In this document: one piece after another, positions 1-11,933 of the stretch | Layout of the letters: every line of letters begins with the position of its first letter | Position numbering within the stretch: position 1 is the stretch's first letter | NCBI GenBank assembly: GCA_018466975.1 | Contig: CM031559.1 | Span: forward strand, 1,426,001 to 1,490,000 | Length of the DNA: 64,000 bases | Direction: 5' to 3' | DNA from: Sparassis latifolia | Taxonomy: Eukaryota; Basidiomycota; Agaricomycetes; Polyporales; Sparassidaceae | Position numbers and translations under genes: made by a program | Notes under the pieces: model-generated | The model's database searches: none | Told to the model about the DNA's origin: nothing | What the model saw: the letters and a program-made list of their open reading frames with translations, nothing else

Positions 1-1549
1 CAGTCGTGCATGCCGGCCAATCGACAATCTTCTGTATACGAGATGGCAAGGGCCACCCACCTTCATAGTTGTACAACCCGCCAAGGTATTCAAGTTCCGG
101 TCCGCAGATGTTGCATTTTTTTCCCGACAGTGTCGCACTGGCCATCTCCAGACAATGAATCACGCGGTTGACGTTCTCTGCATGCTCCCAGATGAAGCGA
201 CGTATTCCGGAGTTCTGGGGGATGACTTCGTATCCTCCGTCAGACGTCTCGTATCGCGTTGTCCCATTCTTTACAGGGACATCGTCGATGTAGGGAATCG
301 TGACATGTGGTATCTCATCTTGTAAAATGAAGGTCACATCGCCATGCATGATCTGGACTGAGTTGGTATACCCCATCGGAATGGTGGTCAGGCGGAGTGC
401 TCCGAGCGGGCTCTGGAAGGTCATCAGGTCACGGGAGTCTGGGTGAAGAGTCCTTTGGTCGAACGTGATGAACAGGTCGAAGCTCGCATAGCAAGAGCAT
501 CCACCGAACACCTCCGCTATATCCTCAATCTGCGGCGATGCTGCCGAATCTCAAATCACAATGGCATTTAGTGGCTGGAGATCATGTACCAAATGTAGTG
601 ACTTCCCATCCTTCTTCAGGACGCAGAACCAGCGTGATCGGTAGGATGAGTTCGATGGCTCGTATACACCTGATGCAATTTTATCACGAATAACTTGAAT
701 AACTTGCTCGCGGATTTCCGGCGGAATAGGAATGTTGCGCAATGCCCAAGGGACATGCTGCTGATAGGGAATTCGGATCGGTTCGAAATATTCGTCGCTA
801 AATTTCCCTTTTTCGGACTCATCCCAGGCAAACACTTGCTCATGGAGATAGAGGATGTGATTGAACAGCTTCACCTCCTCCCAGAGAAACCCGTCACTGT
901 TGATATTAAGGTCCCGCCATCATTCCTCTGTATAATGTGATCCGCCGACGAAGTCTGGTGGGTAAAAGGGGAGTGATGGGAGATTCTTCATGGGGTCGTG
1001 GGAAACGTGCCGCATGATCCAGAACTCATCCGCCAGTATTCCTGGAACAGGCTTGACACGCTTGTCAACCTTTTTATATCCATAACCATGGACTACGGCC
1101 TCGTGCTCTATCTGGAATGCGCCAGGGGCCACCGCAGGTGTGGTGACACCGCTGGCCGCTCCGATACTGCAAAAAGATGAGGAAAGGGTATAAAGAACGC
1201 GGGGCTCTTCGATTTGCAATGAAACGATCTGAGGAAATAATTCTTCAGAGGAAGAGAGGGAGGAAACCGAAGCCGCAAAGGACGAGAGAGAGGGAAACGA
1301 ATTCATAGAGGAAGAGAGAGAGGAGAACGCAGCCATAGAGGAAGAGAGAGAGGAAACCGAAGACGCTGATTCTGGAATATGGGGAACTCTACCATCCATG
1401 AGGGACTGCTCCCCGACGTGTCCTGTCATTTTAAGGGTATCGCTAGCACGCTGGTGCCTGTTCATTGTGGACCCTCCTCGGATCAAGCCCGACTCCTCGA
1501 GTCTTGAAAACCCATTCCTGGAAGTGGCGTCGGCCGTGGCCTTGGGCAA
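1..1549 (-). pseudogene. Reverse transcriptase region of gypsy 1 (partial)
   Basis: The frame lies one register away (-1 or +2) from Gag-protease. It starts with a Ser-rich linker and enters RT fingers and palm: a K-K-D-G-K stretch (~620), P-L-N-A (~570) and the catalytic Y-I-D-D-V at 278-292. The last visible part is the R-R-F-I-W-E-H segment typical of basidiomycete gypsy RT thumb regions. TGA codons at 920-922 and 551-553 replace expected Arg codons (E-E-R-W and V-I-R-D). RT copies the element RNA into DNA. The catalytic Asp pair is intact, but the frame cannot be read through without suppression. It continues off the left edge. Confidence 0.85.
1225..1385 (-). repeat. Ser-rich ~36-bp imperfect tandem repeat inside gypsy 1
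   Basis: Purine-rich units like GAGGAAGAGAGAGAGGA recur about every 36 bp on the plus strand. On the minus strand they encode a 12-residue repeat around S-V-S-S-L-S-S-S between protease and RT. Confidence 0.7.
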
Positions 1550-4065
1550 CGCTCATGAGTGGGAAGCGTGACTACTTGATGCGTGTTAGGGTCGCGCAAA
1601 GTAATGTGTTGCTCGCCATTGGTAAAGTCGAATGTTTTGCATGCTGTCAAGGTAAAGAACGGCTGGCCCAAGAGTACCTCGAATGGGGCATCATTTAGAA
1701 CATGGGCCTGAAGATACAGCTCCATCTCACCGCACCCAAATTGAATGTTAGCGAGGCGACCGAGCATCTGGTTGATACCCATGTTAGCTGCTTCCATGTT
1801 GAGTGTTTTCTCGGACTGCAGCGTGGACCCGATGTGTTCCCAGATGTCCCGTCGCATTGCGATGATCTGTGAGCCTTGGTCAAGGATACATTCCGCTGAT
1901 TCCTTGCCTTCAACCAGGGCGTCAATTGCTCGCAATGGAAGAGAATTGTCAGCCACCACGAGTGGTCCGCCGCCGTCGCTCACGTCCACTAAGAGAGCCT
2001 CCGCAACCTCCTCGCCATCCGCAGCCTCAAAGCTTCCCATCGTCGCTACTCGCTTCACAGTAATCTCCTCCTTCTCAAGCTTGCGGATCTCCGGGCACAA
2101 TGCCATCAGTTCCCGATGTGTAAGTGAGATGCGGACTTCATTTTGGACGCGCTCGAATATATCCCGCACATTCACCTTGTCTTCCATGGGCGTCTTATAG
2201 CTGTATTGCATAGTGCAGTTTCTCGCAGATGGTAGAGATGCCTTTGCGCCTCCTCTGGGTGCTGCAGATGGATCCAACGCCGGCTTGAGAATTGACGCGG
2301 GGACCTGGGAGGCCGGAACACCAGGAGGACGCTTTGCAGACTTCCCCGCGGCGCTGTCATCGAACCGAACTGTCTTTTTCTTCGGAGCCACATTGGCTTC
2401 TAACACTGACGTCGCGGAGTCGTCACGACATTCCTCAATGTACGCCGATGATGGTTCCTTGGGGTTAAGTGCCTCTTTCGCGATCTCCCATAGGCTGACC
2501 ATATGCGGAGGCTGGTCACGCCCATCCCTGGAAACGTTGGGCGGAGGCGCTGCAGACGGCCCCAGACCATCGCCGAAAAGGTTCCCCGGATACATATCAT
2601 GCCACGCATCAACGCGTTCTGCCATGCTACATCCCGGTATGTCACGAGGAACGAACCGCCCATTCGGGAGAATGATCCTACTAAGCGCATCACGATTAAT
2701 CTTCCGCGCCCTGATGTAGTCCTCGATGCGCAGACAGTTTCACATGAAATGGTCGATGGCTAGACAGAAGTTACAGGCACGCAGAGCTTGTGGAAGAGGG
2801 TTTTGTGCGACCGCCGCCTGAATGTTGGCCTGCGTTACCGGTGCCTGTCCCCCTCCCGATGTTTGCATCGCTTGCTGCAACACGTTCGCTAGAAACCGCA
2901 TCGCATCTGTCTCATTCCCCTCCAACTTCACCGTCCCTGTGCTCGGCTTCGACACAGCCACAGTGCTCGATGCACTCCCGCTCCCACTGAGAATGTGCTG
3001 TGCTGCGGAATGGACTTCCGATATTGTGTACGGATCGTCCGGGTTCTGATCGGGAACCTTAATCACCAGTCGATTCTTGATAGCATGTAAGGGGGACGCT
3101 TCGAATCCCTCAAGGTACAGCCGGTCCCGCTCATAGGTTGATAGTCGACCCCTGGACAATAAGAACAACGCGACGCGAGTAAAGTCCCGATAGTACTGTC
3201 CCTCCTCCGCGCGACTGGACACTCCTCTCATCCGTGCTGCCCGTACAATCTGAGTTAAGTCGGACTGCATGTAGCGATGGTCATCCTCCGCCCCCGGGTA
3301 CAATGCAATGACCGCAGTCTTGAACTGCTTATAGGTCTCTCGCTCCATCACACCCATCCAAAAATCTGCCTCGTCCAACGAGACATACTTGCAGGCCGCT
3401 CGGATTTTTGCGTCGTCATCCAACTGTGCTCGCATTGCCAAGTCTTCAAGATCAGCGAAATATCGCATCAAGGCTCACAGGGATCCATCAAAGGTGGGTG
3501 CCATCGAGTGACCACGTGCCGGCATTGAGACTGGTCTGGGGGCAGGTTCCTGGTCCGCCATGGCTGTTGCTTCTTGGTGTTGTGGTGATACAGTTGGGGA
3601 TGGGGGATGAGACGGAATGAGTGAGACGTCCTCTGGGAGTGACGAAAGGGGAGACGATTCGTGAGATCTCGAGGAAGAGGGAATCGGAAGATGGGGGTCA
3701 ACAAATGGGTTCTCCAGATTGTCGAAGTCGATAGGTGGTCGGTATGCAAAATTGTCGGGAAGTGGACCCACGAATGCTGGGGACCCTGGAGTCGGCGGCT
3801 GGGAAGCTGCCAAGGTAAGCTCCTCTTGGAGTGATCTGGAAGCAAGGTGACTGCTCCGCTGTGTCGCATGAAGACCCCTCACGGTGGGCTCCAGTTGACG
3901 TGTTTGATGTTCCGTCGCAAGCCGGAAAGGTGGAGTATGAGCAGAATCAAGTCCACGTGGGGTCTGAGATGCAACGAGGGAGAAGAGTCTATTCCAGAGG
4001 TATGAGGTGGGTGGCCCAAAAGCGTAGCTAGGAAAATCTCTGTAGTCGCAATGATCGCTGGACAA
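1483..4065 (-). pseudogene. Gag-protease polyprotein of gypsy 1
   Basis: One reading frame on the minus strand covers a Ser/Pro-rich N-terminus (~4065-3480), a capsid-like helical region, a CCHC zinc knuckle (C-x2-C-x4-H-x4-C, ~2731-2775) and a retropepsin-like protease with D-Q-G-S at its active site (~1885) and an L-L-G-Q-P-F strand near the end. Gag packages the element RNA; the protease cleaves the polyprotein. Two in-frame TGA codons interrupt it: one just before the capsid start and one inside the zinc knuckle between His and the last Cys. Both are at positions where relatives have Arg, so both fit CGA to TGA. The frame ends at 1483, overlapping the downstream RT frame (1549 down) by 67 nt. 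Confidence 0.85.
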
Positions 4066-4377
4066 TGCGTCGGACTAAAATCGCACTGCCCTAAGGAGAA
4101 CGCTAAAATGCAGAAACGCAAGACTGCCCAGAAAACGCACAAAACGCAAGACTGCCCAAAGACGCACTAACTGGATGGGATGGGAATGGGAAACGAGTCT
4201 TTTCGCAAGCGTACCTTCCGGGACGGTGGGTTCTCCTCCTCCCCTTTTTCCCTGCCATCATACTTAACTAGTTCTGACCTTTCCTGCCCTCCCGATACTG
4301 CCTGCATCTGCTTAACAATCGCTCTGCTGAATCACTGCCCATCATGCCATATCTCGCAATCCCGTCCCCTCACGCTC
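4066..4377. other. Non-coding stretch upstream of gypsy 1 gag
   Basis: No gene seen. It contains a short direct repeat (AAACGCAAGACTGCCCA-like, ~4114-4165). The 5' LTR and primer-binding site of gypsy 1 should fall here, but no TG...CA-bounded repeat could be paired because the partner LTR is outside the window. Confidence 0.5.
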
Positions 4378-5697
4378 CTACTCATTCCGAGGACCTTCCA
4401 TCACCGAACCCACCCGAGCGCCTAATAAGGACCCGTCCATCTTGGAGGCATCTCCCATCCTAAACTCAATCTCCCATCCATGAATGCCAGCGTCATCCTT
4501 CACAAATACACCCTCGCAGAAGCTCTTCTTCGCATTGAGATCTTTACCGAGCCCTTCGATCCGATCCTGTGGAAAGCATGGGCAGTCCGGATGCATGTCC
4601 TGCTGGTGAGGCCCCCATGAGCATATGATCCTTTGCTGTCTGACCCTCACATGACCCTGAGGTCCTTATGGTCCAAGCCCAGTCTGAAGCGGCCAGCGTG
4701 GGGATCATCCTACCCCTTCCGCACGATATCCCTGTCCTGGCCCAGGTGGAAATACACCTGGCAACAGCTCGCACTGTAGAAGGTGGTCGTCGGATGATAC
4801 CCCAAATTGCGGATCACCTTCCTGCGGTCATTCCTCATGGTTTGACTGCTCGCATTCTGTATGACGACCCTGCTGTCCGCGAGGACTTTGGTTTAGGCCA
4901 CCCACCGGATGGTCTCCCTGACATTGGTGCACGGTCGTCCTGTCCCTATTTTCCTGGAGTCGTGTTCCTCAGCTTTTTATCGCCATCAGGAATCTTGCGC
5001 CTTCGGGTTGAGACATTGCGCAACGCGGCCCGCGAACTGTATGATGTCATGTGTGGAATCACTGGTAGACGCGAGCTGGCAGATGGTACTTTGAGACGGT
5101 TGCGGATCACAGTTGAGGAATTGGAAGTAGCGTTCGGGCTCGTAGCGTGCCCTCCTCCGATAACCAGCTTCCAACTGATGTCGGACTAGGGGTCGGTTTG
5201 TGTAGCACCCTGTAGTATCTCCAAAATGTGAGACCGCTTCCCGGATGTGATTCCCACCTCAGCGCGCTCTGCATCCCTTCAGCGTGCTGCGCAGATAGCT
5301 GCTGGTGCATATGCCTCATGGCGCTGGTGGGACTAATGGGCATAATGGGTGAGACGTGGGCATGGGTCGAGGAATGCAGGCCCACGGGGGACAAATTGGT
5401 GGGCGAGGCTACTGTGAGTGAGGAGAGGTTAAGCGATAGAGCCATATGTGACCTGTCGATGACACGATCGCCGAGACCCTCGCCAGAATGGGACTGCTGC
5501 TGAGAGTAGAAAGGCGGGTAGTGATGGTCGCTGAGGGACATCGTAGGTGATGACGGCGAAGGAAAAGAGGACTGCTGGGTGTGAACGGGATAGAGCAGGT
5601 GAGAGGATTGCTGGGACCATGGTGGCTGGTGCTGCTGCTGATGGGAATACTGAGAATCAGTGGGCATTGTGTGAGAGTAGTGGGAAGGGCTGTCCAT
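4378..5697 (-). pseudogene. Uncharacterised Gln/Ser-rich gene or gene remnant
   Basis: A minus-strand ORF (5697-5107) begins with a His/Gln/Ser/Pro-rich segment (S-Q-Y-S-H-Q-Q-Q-H-Q) of the kind found in fungal regulatory proteins, then a W-R-Y-Y-R stretch. Further minus-strand ORF pieces at 5174-4986, 4774-4544 and 4650-4378 could be later exons, but I could not find splice sites joining them convincingly. An overlapping plus-strand ORF at 4668-5189 (173 codons) is equally open and cannot be excluded. No known domain was recognised; function unknown. Confidence 0.25.
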
Positions 5698-6154
5698 AGC
5701 CAGGTGATAGGACGTGGTCGCTGTTCAGCACAGGGGCATGCGAGCATGGGCAGGGGCAAAAAACAGATAAAGTTCTGGGGGATACAGCGAGGTGAGGGTG
5801 TGTGGCCTGCAGCAGAGAGCACACAGCCGACATGGCATATGAGGGCCGGGTGACGTGTGCGGATGGTGCGCAAGGGCAGTGTGCGTGGGTGGTGCACGAT
5901 GACAGTGTGTGCAGTGTCGACTCGGGGTATGCACGGGCCTTGGCCGGAGGAGCTTTGACTCCAAGGTCAAGTACGTGGTACTTTGCTGTGGTTCACCGGG
6001 CGTGGCAAAAGGGAAAGTACATCGGGCTATTACAGTTATTCGGTGATATCAAATTTATGATAATGGGTTAGGGACGCCTGAGCTATTTGTTGTCTGAAGT
6101 CGGGATGGGAGTCTGCACAATACAGATGGGGGAATGTAGAGGGGGATGCCTAGC

Positions 6155-6390
6155 AACCGTGTGCAAGGGCTTGCGTTCTGTCTTCTTATACGATGCTGAG
6201 TCTTCTGTGTTCTCTTTTATCCGTGTGCCTTCAACCATGTGCAGGGCTTACCGAGTCTTTGTTGTCTTCTTAACAGTGTGCCTACAACCGTGTGCAGGGC
6301 TTACCGAGTCTTCTGTGTTCCTATCCGAGTGCCTACAACTGTGTGCAGGGCTTTTACTGAGTACGTGTGTCCGAATACGATGTGCCTGGC
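6155..6390. repeat. ~52-bp imperfect tandem repeat
   Basis: The motif GTGTGCAGGGCTTACCGAGT with a following TCTTCTGTGTTC tail occurs three to four times (around 6160, 6235, 6290, 6340). Spacing is about 50-60 bp and copies are diverged. Confidence 0.7.
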
Positions 6391-6841
6391 CGATAACTTT
6401 CCTACGTGTTGTCCGAGAACTTTCCGAGAACGGGTTGAGTATCTAGCAACCGTGTGCTAGACTACTCAACAGAAACAATACGAGAGTGCAGTAGTTGTGT
6501 TTCGTAACAACTCACTGCCTGCTCTGAACTGACTTCATCGGGATCCTTTTGATTACGAGTAACAATGTTACTGGGAGGAGTGGAACAAACTCCTATTCTT
6601 TTGGTTTATCACTTTGTAGGGTAAGCTACAAGCGAAGGGAGAACTCTTCACTTATAGGGGGCTACAAGTGGGGAGAGAAGAACTGAGGGTCGGGGCACCT
6701 CGGGGGTCCTTTTATACCCCTCGGGTGTCACCCGTTGTGACCGTTACATAGTAGTGTTACATGGCAGATTGGCCAATAGCAAAATAAGAGCATCACATGA
6801 TCAAAGGGGAAAGTAGGAAGGAAAAATGTCTTAGGACCTTC

Positions 6842-7012
6842 ATGTCCAATAGCATAAAGTGAGCAGGGAGAAACAGAGAAGACAAAACTCTTGGGACCTC
6901 TATGTCCAATAGCATAAAGCAAAGGGGAAAGTAGGAAGGAGCAGGGAGAAGTAGGAGAAAGCACTTTCCGAGTTAGGAGAAAGCACTTTCCGTCCAATAG
7001 CATAATGTGAGC
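6842..7012. repeat. Three copies of GTCCAATAGCATAA with flanking purine-rich units
   Basis: GTCCAATAGCATAA occurs at 6844, 6904 and 6992. GGGGAAAGTAGGAAGGA and GGAGAAAGCACTTTCCG are also duplicated between them. Such clusters are common in LTR U3 regions, but no LTR boundary is visible. Confidence 0.7.
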
Positions 7013-7785
7013 GTCAGGTGACACGCTCGGCCAAATGTTCTCGGGTTCCGTCTTAGTCATGTGACTTCTTCGTTGAGCGCTTCACTGGTGGTTACGTGTT
7101 CACAAGCCAAACACTTTTGGTGCGTGACAGCGGGTGGTGTGCGAGGATGAGGGCGACGTGCGCGGAGGGCGTGTGTGAGCGACAGTGGCATATGAGGGCC
7201 GAGTGTGATGCAGCCGGCCCTGTGCTGGCTCTCCTGCCAGGTTGCCCTTGTAGAAAGAATTAGTAAATGTAGGAGATAAAGAAAACATACCTGCAGGGCC
7301 TTGTGCCCTGTGTTGTGTCGCTCCTCGGTCGTGCTGGATGGCGACGCGCGACGACCCACAAATCAAGGTGGCTGGCCGCGGGTATACCACAGGTCACACG
7401 GGTCACAAGATTGTGACCTGTACCCATACCCGTCGATACCCGTGACAGACAAGAATGGTGTCTTGGATAAAACACAAACCAAAACAGAATCCTCCTGAGG
7501 TCACCGGACTTGAACAAAGTCGGGAAATATTCCTCAGTGTATTCGTTGTAGTAATCACTTGGTTACCTGGTAGTAATCAAGTGTAAGAGTGTGTGTGTGA
7601 GTAAGAGGGAAAGACTGTCTTATAATAAGACAGAGAGAATGACCGAGTAATAAGTGACCGAGTTGACAGATGACCGATTGACAGATGACTGAGTTATGAC
7701 TTGCTTGATGTCTTATAATGCTATGCCTGAATAACACTGTATTCAGGTAAGTATGAACTTGAGTATATACCGACTAGTGACTACT

Positions 7786-7879
7786 GGGGTGAGAAGAATG
7801 TCCTATACCTTTAGGACAACAGGTTTCCTCTGGGGGTGAGAAGAATGTCCTATACTTTTAGGACAACAGGTTTCCTCTG
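7786..7879. repeat. Two tandem 47-bp units
   Basis: Units at 7786-7832 and 7833-7879 are almost identical; one C/T difference was seen. Each contains a small palindrome GTCCTA...TAGGAC. Confidence 0.9.
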
Positions 7880-8357
7880 GAAGTCCAAGTGGACTTTCAG
7901 GGTTTATATACTAAAGAAGGTGGGAAAATCTAAATAATAGAAAAGCGCCTTCAATAGAAATAACAATAGAAAATGTGATAATAGAAGTCTGAGTCATAAC
8001 AATAAGAAATGACTCTGGATAAAACAAAAGAGAGTGGGGGATAAAAAAAAAATAAAGACAATAGAAACCTACCTCGCTATTGTCCTTCTAAGTCTCAGAC
8101 ATTAGTCAGCAAAGATGACCAAGCACTTCAGTGACTAAAAACAGACAGAGTAATAGCGCAAACAAGCAGTGATCGATATTTGAGTATAATACTTGGACGT
8201 GTGTGAGTGGAGAGGTTGAGCAAGTGTGACAGTGAGTACAAAGAAAAATTCCTCGTCAATCCTAAACCCGCCATGTTCCCTTCCCTCTGAGTCCTTCAGC
8301 ATCAACTTCTTCCTGGTCTCCAGTGCATGTGAAGTCTAGCTCATAAGCTTTGCCTTA

Positions 8358-9100
8358 AAGACGAGCTCTGGCATGTGCAGCCTTGGCAGCTTTGGCCTTG
8401 GCTTTCATCGCCTTATTGTTGGCCTTGGCCTTGGATTGCTCCGCTTGCCAAGCTCAATATCTAGAGTATTGCATTAGTTATGTGAGTTTTATATTGAAAC
8501 ATGTTACACATCTGTCACCTGCCCCACACTTTAGAATGCAATGTCCCCGTTGCTGGCTATTGAGGAGAAACTAGAGAGTAAGAAAGGAACTCACACTTGG
8601 AGTTTTGCCATCAAGTAGTGACCGACGCGTGGTGAGTGACGACAGGCAAAGCGTTCAAGAAAGGGGATGTTGAGGTAGGTAACATCAATAGTCACCGTGA
8701 CGGGCTCAAAGACCATCATTCTATCCTCCTCCTTTCTGACTGTCTTCGACATCATCCACCCTTCAATACGAACCTTTCCTTCACCCAAAATCTTGTCGAT
8801 TGTTCCCAAAAAGAACAGTCCAATGACCGGGTGTACGACTGCCCAGTTGTTCAAGTCAAAGTACGCATCATTGGAGAGAGCAGGCTCCGGAGAAAGTAGG
8901 TAGTGAGTTGCCTTGCTATACTCGAGATAAAAGGGTTTTTCATCAGAGATGAGTGTAACAAAGAGATTCTGGAGCTTAATCTGGGGACGTGGGCAATTGA
9001 AGTCTCCAGCAATGATGTGCGGATCAGAAGGGATGGTGGTGAGATAGGTAGGAGGTTCATAAGGGGGGAACAAGAGAGCGGGCTGAGAGTAGCGCGACAT
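8358..9100 (-). CDS. Multi-exon protein of unknown function
   Basis: The main exon (9100-~8594) encodes ~168 residues beginning M-S-R-Y-S-Q-P, with a hydrophobic aromatic core (L-N-N-W-A-V-V-H-P-V-I-G-L-F-F-L) and no internal stop. It ends at a GTGAGT donor. A short middle exon and a Lys/Ala-rich tail (K-A-K-A-A-K-A-A-H-A-R-A-R-L, stop at 8358-8360) can be joined through two candidate introns (~8,554-8,593 and ~8,450-8,510). The exact splice phases are not certain. No known domain or catalytic motif was recognised. It lies just 3' of the second gypsy element on the same strand, so it could be host DNA or an extra element ORF. Base composition and intron-like gaps favour a host-type gene. Confidence 0.5.
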
Positions 9101-9227
9101 GATGACAAAGATAGCAGGCAGTTAGAAGCACAATGGCAAGGTGAGGAATGAGACGTGTAGAGGTTGCTTTTCGACTGAGGGGATACGCGGCAAAGACCAA
9201 AAATGATGTGCAAGCACGTGACCATGT

Positions 9228-11062
9228 TTACATTGGCAACCAGTCATCAGAGGAATCTGAATCTGAGGATATATCTGAGTGATCAGGATCGCTAGATCCA
9301 TCTGAATCTAGATCTTCCAGATCCAGATTGGATGGTACACGTGGCAGATATGGGAGTAATCGGAATGCTGCAACTGCGCATCTAAGAACTGTTCCGTCTA
9401 ATTCCTGCAACACATATGATCCTCCACGTCACTTTCTGTGAATCTGGTATGGCCCAAAATACCTTTGACTATACTTGTCTGTTAGACCGGCATCTCGCCT
9501 TGTGTTACACATCAATACTAAGTCTCCTGGCTTCAATACTTTCCGCCAGAGTCTATGTTTGAACTGCTTTTCAAACTGATGCTTTGAGTGCAATCTAGAC
9601 TGCTTGATCACAGCTGCTGCCCGTGCAATATCCTCTGGCCACTTTTCTAATTGTCTGATGCGCAGCGCAAGAAGGTCAGATGATGAAAGTCCAGATGTGT
9701 ATCCGCTTATCATAAAGGTCGCCTCTGTGAGATCGAATGGCAACACCGGGTCTATGCCATGCAGCAAATAAAAGGGGCTAAATCCTGTTGACCGCCTAGT
9801 GGTAACTCTGTCCGCAAAGAATGCATGGTGTACTTTGTTTGGCCAGGACTTGAGATCCTTCTTCGCATCTTTGAGTATTCCCTCATGTATTACAAAATGA
9901 CCTTGCTCGACTAGTCCATTTGCATGCTTGTTATAGAGAGAATTCTGATTTGTGGAATGCCATATCTTTGCAAAAGCTTCTCAAAGGCTCCAGCCACTTC
10001 TGAACCATTATTATCCGTTACAACCTCTGTGATATGTCCATAGCGGCATATGATTTCCTCCCAGAAGAACCTCACTAACTCCTTGGAATTGGCTTTCTTT
10101 AAGGCCCGTCCTTCTGCTGCATGTGTCAAATCATCTCTCGCAGCAACAATGTAGCGATATCCTCGAGCTGGTGGCATAAACATAACATCAAGGTAAATCT
10201 TGGAAAATATAGTTGCTGGTGTGCATATAGTGGGAGATTCCTCTACCCTTTTTGTACTCCATAATTGGCATTGGTGGCATGTACTGATATGGTGTTTTAT
10301 ATCTTGAAATAAATGGGGCCAGAAGAAACAGTCGCGAATATGATAGAATACTCCATAAACTCCCCTATGACCTAGTTCTTCATGCGCATGTGTTAATATA
10401 GAGATCCTATGATCCTTGTCTAATATAACCAATAAAGGAGTGTGATCTCGCTTGAACATAGATCCACCTTTCATAAAGAACTGTCCTGCACATCTAATAA
10501 ATCTTCGCTTGGCTTGAGTGTTAGAGAAGTCTGGTGTCTGTAGAGTCTGAAGGAAATGACTGATATTTCGCATTGTCTCCTTTTGCTTGGAATTCACTGC
10601 TAGTGATGAGGGTAACTGGTGAACCAGGGTTTGATCCAGCTTGGGCACGTGATTAAGATACAGTGATAAAAGTGCTATCTCATCCAACCAATCATCTGAC
10701 TCAGGAACTTCTGCCAATTCTTCTTCTGTTGGTTCACGCCGTGAGAGAGCATCAGGTCCACGATGCTTATCAGCAGGAACATGTCGCAATTCAAAGGTAA
10801 ATAGCAAAATGCCCTGGATCCACCAATTGATTGCGGCATTCAGCTGAAGATCCAGATTATTCAGCATATCTTTGATATACTTGGCATCAAGTTCCAGAAT
10901 CAAGTTCTTGATGCCTGCTAAATAAAGTCTCCAGTGTTGCATGGCTCTATAGCATCCGTATAGCTCCAACTTGGGCTGACTATACCTGGACTCACACTCA
11001 TTAAAAGGTAGAGAACCATAGCGGGCTGGTCTCTGTCTGCCTTGTTCATCATCTTGCGACAA
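9228..11062 (-). pseudogene. RNase H, integrase and C-terminal pol domain of gypsy 2
   Basis: In order: RNase H (L-E-L-D-A-K-Y, R-H-V-P-A-D-K-H-R-G-P-D-A-L-S, ~10,760-11,060); the integrase HHCC zinc motif (H-A-H-E-E-L-G-H ... C-H-Q-C, ~10,260-10,400); and the integrase catalytic core with Asp in L-D-V-M and V-T-D-N. The frame shifts by one base at ~9,940, continues through N-K-H-A-N-G-L-V-E-Q and L-L-H-G-I-D-P-V-L-P, passes a TGA at 9,429-9,431 (expected Arg) and ends with an Asp/Ser-rich tail at 9,228. Integrase would join element DNA to the chromosome. This copy cannot make it. Confidence 0.85.
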
Positions 11063-11110
11063 GATAAAACTGACTGTGATGACACTAGAGTCTATGGATA
11101 TGTAGACAGG

Positions 11111-11878
11111 TCAGTCCGATGAATAATCAATAGGGCGTAAGGCAGGTGCAGATGTAATAAGATCCTTCAAGCAATCAAATGCTTCTTGTTGCCTATCATC
11201 CCATACAAATTCAGCATCCTTCCGTGTTAGTTCAGTTAGTGGTCGTGCAATTTTGGAGTAGTTCTTTATCCAAATGCGCACTGTACCACATAATCCTAAA
11301 AATCTCCGCACATCCTTTGCAGTCTTCAAAACTGGCCAGGTAAGAATTTTATTTACTTTTGAATTTTCTGGAAGTCATCCTTCTGAGGTGCATGTCTGTC
11401 CAACTATAACTGCATGGGGTTTACATAATTGAGTCTTAAAAGCGGAGAAGGTAGCACCTGCATGTTCTATACGATGCATAATCCTATGTACGTCAATTGC
11501 ATGTTCCCATATAAATCGCCTAATTCCTGGGTTTTCTGGTAATGTCTCTGGCTTCTCAGGAAGCGCTGTAGTATCGTGCATCCTCTGGAAATACTCCTTG
11601 TACTGGCTTTACCTTTCTATCAACTGGTTTGTATGCTCCGAATTCCAATGGGACACTATTTAAATAGGGCTGACCAGCAGAAGGTATATTGGGTGTTTCA
11701 AGATAGTGGTACATGACATGGTTACATAAGAGACCATAGGTATAGAATTCCTGTTGAAGGAATTTAGAGGTGCCATACACAGAGAATGAGTGGGGGTTGA
11801 TAACAGATCAGACATAGGGCTGGGTATGCTTAGCGACAAAGGGCCGCGGGTAGCTACAGGTAAAGGAAAATGGTGCAT
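11111..11878 (-). pseudogene. Pre-RT linker joined to RT thumb of gypsy 2 (RT core deleted)
   Basis: Minus-strand frames encode a pre-RT linker (P-V-D-R-K-V-K-P-V-Q-G-V-F-P-E-D, ~11,585-11,640). This matches the linker of gypsy 1 (V-D-K-R-V-K-P-V-P-G-I) just ahead of RT. At ~11,575 the sequence jumps, with a frame change, directly to the RT thumb segment P-G-I-R-R-F-I-W-E-H-A. Roughly the fingers-palm region with the catalytic Asp pair is gone. Two TGA codons (11,375-11,377 and 11,111-11,113) sit where relatives have Arg. The following D-V-R-R-F-L-G-L-C-G-T stretch is the connection to RNase H. Confidence 0.8.
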
Positions 11879-11933
11879 AGCGCTTGATGGGGGGTTCTGC
11901 TCCCTAAAACGTGGTGTTCCAAATCTGCTAGAA

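Larger units (their letters stand above)
1..4065 (-). mobile_element. Ty3/gypsy retrotransposon 1, truncated by the window edge
   Basis: Gag, aspartic protease and the first part of reverse transcriptase lie in that order on the minus strand, the Ty3/gypsy arrangement. The rest of pol (RNase H, integrase) would lie to the left of base 1. No LTR could be recognised to the right of the gag start. Reading frames are broken by four TGA codons (3475-3477, 2740-2742, 920-922, 551-553), each where related proteins carry Arg, so this is a dead or silenced copy. Confidence 0.9.
5698..8357. other. Long gene-poor stretch with small repeats
   Basis: Only short, unconvincing ORFs are present. The stretch holds several tandem or dispersed short repeats (listed separately) and AT-rich simple sequence around 7,900-8,060. 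It may contain eroded LTRs, but no pair was identified. Confidence 0.6.
9228..11880 (-). mobile_element. Ty3/gypsy retrotransposon 2, internally deleted
   Basis: RT tail, RNase H, integrase and the C-terminal pol domain are in order on the minus strand. Gag and protease are missing, as is the RT core including Y-x-D-D. No LTR pair or target-site duplication was found. The junction at ~11,934 with the next gene shows no obvious boundary motif. Confidence 0.85.
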
